From the NCBI GenBank assembly GCA_964425605.1, contig CAYRNR010000012.1, forward strand, positions 25,725 through 89,724: a stretch of 64,000 nucleotides of DNA. The letters are read 5' to 3'. The DNA comes from CAYRNR01 sp964425605. GTDB lineage: Bacteria; Myxococcota_A; UBA796; UBA9615; CAYRNR01. Position 1 is the stretch's first letter; each line of letters begins with the position of its first letter. The notes below the pieces were generated by a model. That model searched no databases and was not told where the DNA came from. It saw only the letters and a program-made list of their open reading frames with translations. The position numbers and the translations under genes were made by a program. Positions 1 to 7,597 of the stretch are shown here, one piece after another.

Positions 1-50
1 CCGGGCGCCGCCCCGCGAATGGGATCTGCACCGCCTCCGTCGTAACCCAC

Positions 51-56
51 TATGAT
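51..56 (+). promoter_or_regulatory. putative -10 element of the first surface-protein operon
   Basis: TATGAT lies 28 nt before the chosen ATG at 85, in a segment otherwise rich in G and C. No convincing -35 hexamer is visible 16-18 nt upstream. A GGAGG ribosome site (73-77) follows, so the leader would be about 25 nt long. Confidence 0.3.
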
Positions 57-84
57 GGAACAACCACGATCCGGAGGATCCCGC

Positions 85-2628
85 ATGAACGCGCGGGTGC
101 GCAACATCATCATTCAGATTGGGCCTGTCCTGGTCCTGGGCTGCTCACCCCCGGCCGGGCCGGACCCCTGGACCGCGGAGCTGGCCGCCCTGGACACCAC
201 GGCCGCGTGGTCGTCCGCGGAGTCCGACGGCACCCTGGCCATCGACTGGGCGGACTGGGACGGGGACGGCGACCTCGACCTGGCGTGCGGCAACTACTAC
301 GCCGAGTCCAACCGCGTCTATCGCAACGACGGCGGCTCCCTGGTCCTCGCCTGGACCTCGCCGATGAGCGAGCACTCCTTCGACGTCGAGTGGGGGGACT
401 GGGACGGCGACGGCGATCCCGACCTGGCCGTGGGCAACCGCATGGGCGAGTACGACCACGTCTACGAGAACACCGGCGGCAACCTGATCCTGGTGTGGAC
501 CTCGCCCTCCGCGGAGGAGACGTACTCCGTGGCCTGGGGCGACTGGGACGGCGATGGGGATCTCGACCTCGCCACCGCCACCGACGCCACCAAGCCGGTG
601 CGCCTGTACGAGAACACCGGCGGCAACCTCTCGCAGGTCTGGACGTCGCCCGAGATCGAGTACAACTACGGCGACGTGGCCTGGGCGGACTGGGACGGAG
701 ACGGGGATCTGGACCTGGCGGTCGGCAACCACGGCGTGCCCAGCCGGGTGTACCGCAACGACGGCGGTACGCTGACCTCTGCGTGGACGTCCCTGCTCAG
801 CGACGACACCATGCAGGTCGCCTGGGGCGATCACGACGGCGACGGCGATCCCGATCTGGCCGTGGCCAACTGGGACGGGCACCCCATCCGCATCTACGAG
901 AACACCGGCGGCAACCTGGCGCTGGCGTGGTCCTCTCCGGAGACGGACTTCACCGCCAGCGTGGCCTGGGCGGACTGGGACGGCGACGGCGACCTGGACC
1001 TCGCCACGGGCAACTATTCGAACAACCGGGTGTACGACAACGACGGCGGCTACTTCACCCTGGCGTGGTCCTCCACGGCCGCCGACAACACCTTCGACGT
1101 CAAGTGGGCGGACTGGGACGGCGACGGCGATCCCGACCTGTCCGCGGCCAACAACGGGGCGGCCAACCGCGTCTACGAGAACCCGGCCGACGGCTTCTGC
1201 GTGGATCGCGACGGCGACGGCGAGCTGTCCCACGAATGCGGCGGTGCCGACTGCGACGACACCGACTCGGCCATCGCCCCCGGCGCCTCCGAGACCGCCA
1301 ACGGGCGCGACGACGACTGCGACGGCACCGTGGACGAGGGCACGGACCAGTACGACGACGACGGCGACGGCTACACGGAGCTGGGGGGCGACTGCGACGA
1401 CGGCGACGCCTCGATCCACCCGGGCGCCGAGGAGCTGGCCGACGCCATCGACAACGACTGCGACGGCCTGATCAACGAGGGCACCGACGCCACGGACGAC
1501 GACGGCGACGGCCTGTCCGAGCTCGACGGCGACTGCAACGACGGCGATCCCGCCGTGTACGCCGGCGCGACCGAGGTCCTCGACGGCGTGGACAACGACT
1601 GCGACGGCGCCGTGGACGACGGTATCGAGGGGTACGAGGACCTGGATCTGGACGGCTACACCGAGGCCGGCGGCGACTGCGACGACGCAGACGATCAGGT
1701 CCATCCGGGCGCCGCGGAGCTGGCCGACGGCGTGGACCAGGACTGCGACGGTGTCGTGGACGAGGGGACCGCGGCCTACGACGACGACCACGACGGGTAC
1801 TCCGAGGACCAGGGCGACTGCAACGACGGCGACGCCGCGGCCAACCCGGCCAACGGCGAGCTCGCCGACGGGATCGACAACGACTGCGACGGCACCGTGG
1901 ACGAGGGGGTGGGCGGCGCCGTGGACGAGGACGGCGACGGGTACAGCTCGTCGGGCGGAGACTGCGACGACCTGGACCCGGACCTGTACCCGGGCGCTCC
2001 GGAGCTCCCGAACGGCCTCGACAACGACTGCGACGGCACCGTGGACGAGGGTACCGAGGAGTACGACGACGACGGCGACGGGTACTCCGAGGTCAACGGC
2101 GACTGCGACGACGCGGACGAATCGGTCCACCCCGACGCCGACGAGGTCGTGGACTGGATCGACAACGACTGCGACGGCCTGATCGACGACGGCACCGAGG
2201 CCTTCGACGACGACGAGGACGGCTACTCCGAGCTCGGCGGCGACTGCGACGACGCCGACGAGACGGCCTACCCCGGCGCGGTGGAGATCGCGGACGGAGC
2301 GGATCAGGACTGTGACGGCGTGATCGACGAGAACACCGATGTGTACGACGACGACGGGGATGGGTACGCAGAGGAGGACGGCGACTGCCGCGACGACGAC
2401 CCCCACGTGGCGCCGGATCGGCCCGAGCTGTGCGACGGCGTCCGCGACGAGGACTGCGACGGCGTGGTGGACGAGGGGTGCGACGAGGAGATCCCGGACG
2501 AGACCACCGAGGAGCCCGAGCCCGGCGACTGCGAGTGCAGCTCCGCCCCGGGTTCGGCGGGCCCGCCCCCGTGGGCGGTCCTGCTGGCGGGCGTCGGGTT
2601 GCTGCACTGGAGGCGCCGTGGGAGGTAG
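85..2628 (+). CDS. FG-GAP propeller / MopE-repeat lipoprotein with MYXO-CTERM-like anchor
   Basis: Predicted surface-exposed lipoprotein of 847 aa. The ATG at 85 is chosen over 52 because GGAGG sits 7 nt before it and because a lipoprotein signal follows directly, with lipobox LVLGC. Seven FG-GAP/VCBS units, each around a WDGDGDxDL calcium loop, fill about residues 50-370 and would close a seven-bladed propeller. Nine MopE-type putative metal-binding units (GDCDDxD, then DNDCDG) follow to about residue 800. The C-terminus has a CEC motif, a hydrophobic helix and RRRGR, like MYXO-CTERM sorting tails. The presence of both a lipobox and a C-terminal anchor is unusual. The next gene overlaps its stop by 11 nt. 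Binding of calcium or another metal is inferred from the motifs; the ligand and role are unknown. Confidence 0.85.
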   Translation: MNARVRNIIIQIGPVLVLGCSPPAGPDPWTAELAALDTTAAWSSAESDGTLAIDWADWDGDGDLDLACGNYYAESNRVYRNDGGSLVLAWTSPMSEHSFDVEWGDWDGDGDPDLAVGNRMGEYDHVYENTGGNLILVWTSPSAEETYSVAWGDWDGDGDLDLATATDATKPVRLYENTGGNLSQVWTSPEIEYNYGDVAWADWDGDGDLDLAVGNHGVPSRVYRNDGGTLTSAWTSLLSDDTMQVAWGDHDGDGDPDLAVANWDGHPIRIYENTGGNLALAWSSPETDFTASVAWADWDGDGDLDLATGNYSNNRVYDNDGGYFTLAWSSTAADNTFDVKWADWDGDGDPDLSAANNGAANRVYENPADGFCVDRDGDGELSHECGGADCDDTDSAIAPGASETANGRDDDCDGTVDEGTDQYDDDGDGYTELGGDCDDGDASIHPGAEELADAIDNDCDGLINEGTDATDDDGDGLSELDGDCNDGDPAVYAGATEVLDGVDNDCDGAVDDGIEGYEDLDLDGYTEAGGDCDDADDQVHPGAAELADGVDQDCDGVVDEGTAAYDDDHDGYSEDQGDCNDGDAAANPANGELADGIDNDCDGTVDEGVGGAVDEDGDGYSSSGGDCDDLDPDLYPGAPELPNGLDNDCDGTVDEGTEEYDDDGDGYSEVNGDCDDADESVHPDADEVVDWIDNDCDGLIDDGTEAFDDDEDGYSELGGDCDDADETAYPGAVEIADGADQDCDGVIDENTDVYDDDGDGYAEEDGDCRDDDPHVAPDRPELCDGVRDEDCDGVVDEGCDEEIPDETTEEPEPGDCECSSAPGSAGPPPWAVLLAGVGLLHWRRRGR

Positions 2629-3607
2629 CAAGATTGCGTGGCTGCTGGTCGGACTGCTGCTGGCCGGCTGCCCGGAGAACGAGGAGTGTTCCTGCGACGA
2701 CGACAGCGGCGGTGACGACGACGCGGCCGACGACGACGTGGCCGACGACGACGCGGCCGACGACGACGCCGCGGACGACGACGTCGCGGACGACGACACC
2801 ACCGGCGACGACGACGACGCCACGCCGCCGGGCGACTGGGCCGCCGTGGACGGCGGTCAGGAGTTCAGCTGCGGGCTCCACCACGACGGCACGTTGCTGT
2901 GCTGGGGCACCGACACCGCGGGGCAGGCGACGCCCCCTGCCGAGCCCTTCGCCCAGGTGAGCGCGGGCTGGACCCACGCCTGCGGCGTGCGCACCGACGG
3001 CGTCACGGTGTGCTGGGGTGACGACGCCTATGGCCAGGCCACGGTCCCGGCCGGCGACTTCGTCGCCCTCGACGCCGGCAACTGGCACAGCTGCGGCCTG
3101 AAGACAGACGGCAACGTCGCGTGCTGGGGCAGCAACTTCTCGGGGCAGACCGAAGCCCCCATCGGCAACTTCCTCCAGGTCGCGGCGGGCTGGGAGCACT
3201 CCTGCGCCATCCCGTCGGTGGGGTCGGTGGTGTGCTGGGGTGGCGACGCCCACGGCCAGGCCTCACCGCCGGGCGTGACCTGCACCCAGGTCAGCGCCGG
3301 GTTCGACCACACCTGCTGCGTGGCCAGCGACGCCACCGTTTCGTGCTGGGGTGGCGACTCCGACGGCCAGTCCACGCCTCCGGCCGGCAGCTTCGTGGCG
3401 GTCAGCGCCGGCTGGGGCCACACCTGCGGGCTCCTCGACGACGGCGCCATCACCTGCTGGGGGTCGGACTGGGCCGGGCAGCTGGCCGCCCCCGCGGGGA
3501 CCTTCGACCGGCTGTCCGTGGGCACCAGCCACAGCTGCGGGATCTCGGTCGCTCACCACCTCGAGTGCTGGGGGGACAACGGCCATGGCCAGTCCAGCCC
3601 ACCGTAG
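2618..3607 (+). CDS. RCC1-repeat lipoprotein with Asp-rich linker
   Basis: A 329-aa lipoprotein starting at a GTG that overlaps the upstream gene; GGAGG lies 4 nt before it. The signal peptide ends in a lipobox (LLAGC). About 45 residues of DDDxA-type linker follow, then seven RCC1/BNR-like units of about 34 aa. Each unit has the pattern AGxxHxCG...DGxxxCWGxxxxGQ, with two conserved Cys per repeat, so a seven-bladed propeller is likely. In bacteria such domains are usually secreted binding modules; no enzyme motif is visible. It is coupled to both neighbours by overlaps, so the three proteins are probably made together. Confidence 0.85.
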   Translation: MGGSKIAWLLVGLLLAGCPENEECSCDDDSGGDDDAADDDVADDDAADDDAADDDVADDDTTGDDDDATPPGDWAAVDGGQEFSCGLHHDGTLLCWGTDTAGQATPPAEPFAQVSAGWTHACGVRTDGVTVCWGDDAYGQATVPAGDFVALDAGNWHSCGLKTDGNVACWGSNFSGQTEAPIGNFLQVAAGWEHSCAIPSVGSVVCWGGDAHGQASPPGVTCTQVSAGFDHTCCVASDATVSCWGGDSDGQSTPPAGSFVAVSAGWGHTCGLLDDGAITCWGSDWAGQLAAPAGTFDRLSVGTSHSCGISVAHHLECWGDNGHGQSSPP

Positions 3608-5579
3608 CCGGGCGACCGGGCTCGCGATCCTGCTGACCTGCCTCACCCTCGCCGCGTGCCAGGACGAGCGCCTGTTCGACTACGACGGCGACGGCGTGAC
3701 CGACGAGGACGACTGCGCCCCGAACGATCCCGACGTCTTCCCCGGCCACGGCGAGTCCGGCGACGAGTGCACCGACGGGATCGACAACGACTGCGACGGC
3801 AAGACCGACGGCGAGGACGAGGAGTGCGGCGGCAACGCCTGCATCGACCAGGACGGGGACGGGTACTGCGCCCAGATCGACGACTGCGACGACCACGACG
3901 CGTCCCTCAACGGCGCCGATGAGGACGGCGACGGGTACTCCACCTGCGACGGTGACTGCGACGACGACGACGAGGATGTCCACCCCGCCGCGGAGGAGGT
4001 CTGCGACGGGGTCGACAACGACTGTGATCCCGCCACCGACGAGCACGAAGACGACGACGGCGACGGCTGGTCGTTCTGCGACGGCGACTGCGACGACGCC
4101 GACGCGGCCCTGAACCCCCTGGACGGCGATGGTGACGGGTTCAGCCCGTGCGAATCGGATTGTGACGACAACGACCCGTTCACGTACCCGGGCGCTCCCG
4201 AGCTGTGCAACGGCGCCGACGACGACTGCGACGGCCTCTTCGACGAGGACTGCGTGTCCTGCGATCTGGAGGTCCCGGCTGATCAGACCACCATCAACGG
4301 TGCCCTCGGCGTCGCCACGAACGACGTGACCATCTGCGTGGCGCCGGGTGTGTACTCCGAGCTCGTCAACTTCCAGGGCCTGGGCGTGACCCTGCTCGGT
4401 CTGGGCGGCTACACGGCCACGGTGCTCCAGGGTGGCGGTTCCGCCGGCCCCGTCGTGACGTTCGACAGCAACGAGACCTCCACGTCCGCTCTGAAGGGCT
4501 TCACCGTCACGGGTGGCACCGGGATCGACTACGGCGCGGGCGTGCGCATCGACGGCGCCGCGCCGGTCCTGTCGGATCTGTACATCACGGGGAACACCGC
4601 CCTGCTCGGCGGCGGCGGTGTCTCCGTGAGCGGCTCCACCGGGGACGGGGCGCTGCTGGAGCGTGTGCGCATCGAGGACAACACGGCCCCGGAGGGTGGC
4701 GGGCTGTGGAACGACCAGTCGTCGATGACGTTGCGCAGCGTGCGCGTGGAGGGCAACTCGGCCGACTACGGCGGCGGGCTGTACCTCTACGGCGCCGACG
4801 TGGCCGCCGACGATCTGATCGTCGCGCACAACCAGGCCACGGAGATCGGCGGCGGGATGTACATCGCCGGAGGGACGGGCGTCGATTGCGCCAACCTCGC
4901 GGTGATCTCGAACCAGGCGTCGGAGCAAGGCGGTGGGATCGCCGCGACGAGCGGCACCGAGCTCTCCCTGAGCGCGTTCGCCCTGCTGTCCAACCAGCTG
5001 TCCGATCCCGCTGGCCGGGGCGGCGGCCTGTACGTCGGTGGCGGCGTGGTGAGCCTCACCGGCGGGGTGGTCGCGGCGAACAACGGGCGGGCGGAAGGGG
5101 GCGGGCTGTGGTTCTACGATCCGCCCTCCCTCACGAACGTGGTGATGACCGAGAACACCGCCGTGAGCGGGGCGGGCCTCTATGACGGCTCGGGCATGGC
5201 GGCGCCCGAGTGGTGCGTCGTGTGGGACAACAACGGGGAGGACTACGGCGGAGTGGCCGATCCGACGGGCATGGACGGCAACGAGCGCGTCGATCCCATG
5301 TTCATCGACGCCACTGCCATCGATCCCATGGACTGGGACCTGCACCTGCAGCTGGGATCACCCCTGGTCGACGCGGGCGACCTGGCCCAGACCGATCCGG
5401 ACTCCAGCCGCAGCGACATCGGCATGTACGGAGCCCCGTCCGGCCACGAGTGGGACCTCGACGGCGACGGATTTCCCCTGTGGTGGCAGCCCGGGGAGTA
5501 CGAATTCGGCACCTACCCTGGGATGGGCCTCGACTGCGACGACCAGGACGCGAATGTCTACCCCGGCAACGGCTGCTGA
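3585..5579 (+). CDS. MopE-repeat / parallel beta-helix lipoprotein
   Basis: A 664-aa lipoprotein. The ATG at 3585 lies 23 nt inside the preceding gene and opens a signal peptide with lipobox LTLAAC. Residues 30-220 hold about five MopE-type units (DCDD, DNDCDG). Residues 224-610 form a right-handed beta-helix: many short GGG-containing turns and SxNxA-type rungs as in pectate-lyase-like surface proteins. The tail resembles the choice-of-anchor Q region (GSPLVDAGD, then a final DCDD unit). No polysaccharide-lyase catalytic residues stand out, so a binding or structural role is likelier than catalysis. It is the last gene of the overlapping trio and meets the convergent Kelch gene 6 nt downstream with no room for a terminator. 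Confidence 0.8.
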   Translation: MASPAHRSRATGLAILLTCLTLAACQDERLFDYDGDGVTDEDDCAPNDPDVFPGHGESGDECTDGIDNDCDGKTDGEDEECGGNACIDQDGDGYCAQIDDCDDHDASLNGADEDGDGYSTCDGDCDDDDEDVHPAAEEVCDGVDNDCDPATDEHEDDDGDGWSFCDGDCDDADAALNPLDGDGDGFSPCESDCDDNDPFTYPGAPELCNGADDDCDGLFDEDCVSCDLEVPADQTTINGALGVATNDVTICVAPGVYSELVNFQGLGVTLLGLGGYTATVLQGGGSAGPVVTFDSNETSTSALKGFTVTGGTGIDYGAGVRIDGAAPVLSDLYITGNTALLGGGGVSVSGSTGDGALLERVRIEDNTAPEGGGLWNDQSSMTLRSVRVEGNSADYGGGLYLYGADVAADDLIVAHNQATEIGGGMYIAGGTGVDCANLAVISNQASEQGGGIAATSGTELSLSAFALLSNQLSDPAGRGGGLYVGGGVVSLTGGVVAANNGRAEGGGLWFYDPPSLTNVVMTENTAVSGAGLYDGSGMAAPEWCVVWDNNGEDYGGVADPTGMDGNERVDPMFIDATAIDPMDWDLHLQLGSPLVDAGDLAQTDPDSSRSDIGMYGAPSGHEWDLDGDGFPLWWQPGEYEFGTYPGMGLDCDDQDANVYPGNGC

Positions 5580-5585
5580 ACGCGG

Positions 5586-6935
5586 TCAGGGCTGGTAGAT
5601 CTCGATCGAGTCCAGGCGTTCGCCGTCCCCGTCCCGGCCACCCACGACTGCGATCCTGCCGTCGGCCAGCGTAGCCGTGGCAGCGCCGTACCGCGGGACG
5701 TTCAAGGCGGCGGCCTCTTCGGAGATCGTCCATCCCGCGCCATCGTCCTCGACCCCCCGGCCCACGCCCGTGACGCCGCCGTCGTCCTCGCCTCCGAGGA
5801 CCAGCGCGCCCCCGTCGCCGGTGGCCGCCAGCGTCGCGCCCACGAGCCCCGCTGGCAGGGGCTCCACCAGGACGGGGCGCCCGTCCTCGCTCAGGTCCAG
5901 CACCACCAGGTACGACTCGTCCAGCACCTCGGTGATGGCGGCGACGTGGTCCGGACCCAGGGCCACCGCATGGCGGGCCTGCCCGGGCAGCTCGTCGGCC
6001 ACCTGGTCATGGGCGCCGAAGCCGATGGCGCTGCCACCACCCGCGAGGACGTCCACGGCCTCCACGTGCAGCCAGCCCGCCGGCGCGTCCACACTCCCCA
6101 GCACCGCGCAGCGCTCCCCGCCCGGGGGACAGATCGCCGCGTGACCGAGCCGCGCCTGGCCCACCAGATCGGGGCCCTCGTCCCAGGTCCCTCCTGCGGC
6201 GTGCAGGTCGGACGTGAGGTCGTCGCCGAGCTCCTCGCCACCCATCCACCACAGCGCGTCGCCGTCGCCCACCGCGGTGAGGGCGCCCCCGATGCGGCCG
6301 CTGGCATAGGCGCGGTCCAGGCCGCCGCTGGCGCCGATCAGGTCCACCGTGTCGTCGTCGGGCGTGGCGACGGCGGTGCGGCCGTCGGCCAGGGTCGCGG
6401 CCTGGCAGCCCACGTGGAAACCCGAGAGGGCGGCCGATCCCCAGGAGACGGCGCCGATCTCCAGGTCGAGCAGCGCCACCGAGGCCTCGCCGCCGCCGGC
6501 CACCAGCACGGTGTCCCCGTCCACGGCCGAGGCGCACGCGTCAGCTCGCGCGCGATCGAGCTGCAGGTCCGTCACGGTGGAGAACACCCCGGCGCGCAGC
6601 ACCAGCACCACCTCCTCGCGTACCTCGCCGCCGGCCGGGGTGAGATCCCCGCTGCGGTGGCCGCGGGCCAGGATCTGGCCCAGGCTGTCGAGGGCCTCGA
6701 TCTCCAGGTCGGCGATGGAATCGCCGGAGAGCCCGCCGCCGGCGCCTCCCTCCACGAGGTCCAGGTCCACCTGCTCCCGCTCGCCCGTGCCCGGATCGAA
6801 GGTCACCCGCAGCGTCGCCGCGCCCTCGAGCGGATCGGGGTGCACCTCGGCGAGCACCAGCCGCAGCTCCTCTTCCGGCGCGCACCCCAGCGCCCACAGG
6901 GTTCCCAGCAGCGCGATGGTGATGCGGGTTCTCAC
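5586..6935 (-). CDS. Kelch-motif lipoprotein
   Basis: A 449-aa lipoprotein. The GTG start at 6933-6935 overlaps the HAD gene stop by 4 nt (GTGA), with GAGG just upstream, so translation is probably coupled. The signal peptide ends at the lipobox WALGC. The body has repeated Kelch-like units, for example ATATLADGRIAVVGGRDGDG near the C-terminus and VLVAGGGEAS near the middle, consistent with a beta-propeller. It is the third gene of the GH38-HAD-Kelch operon; a role in holding a glycan substrate at the surface is possible but is inference from position only. Confidence 0.75.
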   Translation of the reverse strand: MRTRITIALLGTLWALGCAPEEELRLVLAEVHPDPLEGAATLRVTFDPGTGEREQVDLDLVEGGAGGGLSGDSIADLEIEALDSLGQILARGHRSGDLTPAGGEVREEVVLVLRAGVFSTVTDLQLDRARADACASAVDGDTVLVAGGGEASVALLDLEIGAVSWGSAALSGFHVGCQAATLADGRTAVATPDDDTVDLIGASGGLDRAYASGRIGGALTAVGDGDALWWMGGEELGDDLTSDLHAAGGTWDEGPDLVGQARLGHAAICPPGGERCAVLGSVDAPAGWLHVEAVDVLAGGGSAIGFGAHDQVADELPGQARHAVALGPDHVAAITEVLDESYLVVLDLSEDGRPVLVEPLPAGLVGATLAATGDGGALVLGGEDDGGVTGVGRGVEDDGAGWTISEEAAALNVPRYGAATATLADGRIAVVGGRDGDGERLDSIEIYQP

Positions 6936-7597
6936 AGCGCCTCGACGACCTCGTGGAGGCTGTCCACCGCCGCGTCGGCCTCGTCGAACGGCAGGCTGGC
7001 GTTGTGGGCCGTGCGGACCACCAGGCACGGCATGCCCGCGGCCTGGGCGGCGCGCAACCCCTTGGTGGTGTCCTCGATGACCAAGCAGCGATCGGGTGCC
7101 ACGCCGAGCTGCTCGGACGCCCGGAGGAACACGTCGGGGGCGGGCTTGCCCCGGTCACCGGGTTCGGTGCCGATGAGGTCCGGCCAGGGCGCCGGGAACC
7201 CCGATCCCTCCAGCATCGTTTCGATGGCCAGCGCCGAGCTGTTCGAGGCGATCACCCCGCGCTTGCGGCTCGCCTGCAACGCCGCCACCAGCTCGGGCGC
7301 GCCGTCCTTGGCCACGATGGCGCCGGAGCGGGCGTACTCCATGAACAGCGTCCACTTGTCCTGGGAGACCTGCGCGGCGTCCACGCCCCGAAGCCCGTGC
7401 CGCGCGGCCTCGTCCGCGGCGCTGCTGCCGTTGCAGGTGAACTCCACGTAGTACTCGTCCTGGTCCACGGTGTGGCCCAGCCGCGCGAACACGCGGCTGT
7501 ACGACAGGTAGTGGTAGTACTCCGACTCCACGAGCACCCCGTCGAAGTCCAGCAGCACCGCGTCCGCGGCCTCCAGCAACACGTCCACCCGGCTCAT
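6932..7597 (-). CDS. HAD-superfamily phosphatase/phosphomutase (beta-PGM-like)
   Basis: A 221-aa cytoplasmic HAD hydrolase of subfamily I. Motif I is DFDGVLVES with the Asp nucleophile and acid/base at residues 17 and 19; motif II is ASNS; motif III is the Lys of GKPAPDVF; motif IV is VIEDTTKG. An alpha-helical cap follows motif I, as in beta-phosphoglucomutase and phosphoglycolate phosphatase relatives. The ATG overlaps the GH38 stop by 4 nt (ATGA) and the Kelch gene overlaps this stop by 4 nt. Sugar-phosphate processing after glycan release would fit the context, but the substrate cannot be read from the sequence. Confidence 0.85.
   Translation of the reverse strand: MSRVDVLLEAADAVLLDFDGVLVESEYYHYLSYSRVFARLGHTVDQDEYYVEFTCNGSSAADEAARHGLRGVDAAQVSQDKWTLFMEYARSGAIVAKDGAPELVAALQASRKRGVIASNSSALAIETMLEGSGFPAPWPDLIGTEPGDRGKPAPDVFLRASEQLGVAPDRCLVIEDTTKGLRAAQAAGMPCLVVRTAHNASLPFDEADAAVDSLHEVVEAL

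Noticed and set aside
145..2823. Long open frame of 892 codons antisense to the first MopE gene
   Set aside because: It is low-complexity Val/Ala/Gly translation of the Asp/Gly-rich sense repeats, a shadow caused by GC-rich repeated codons.
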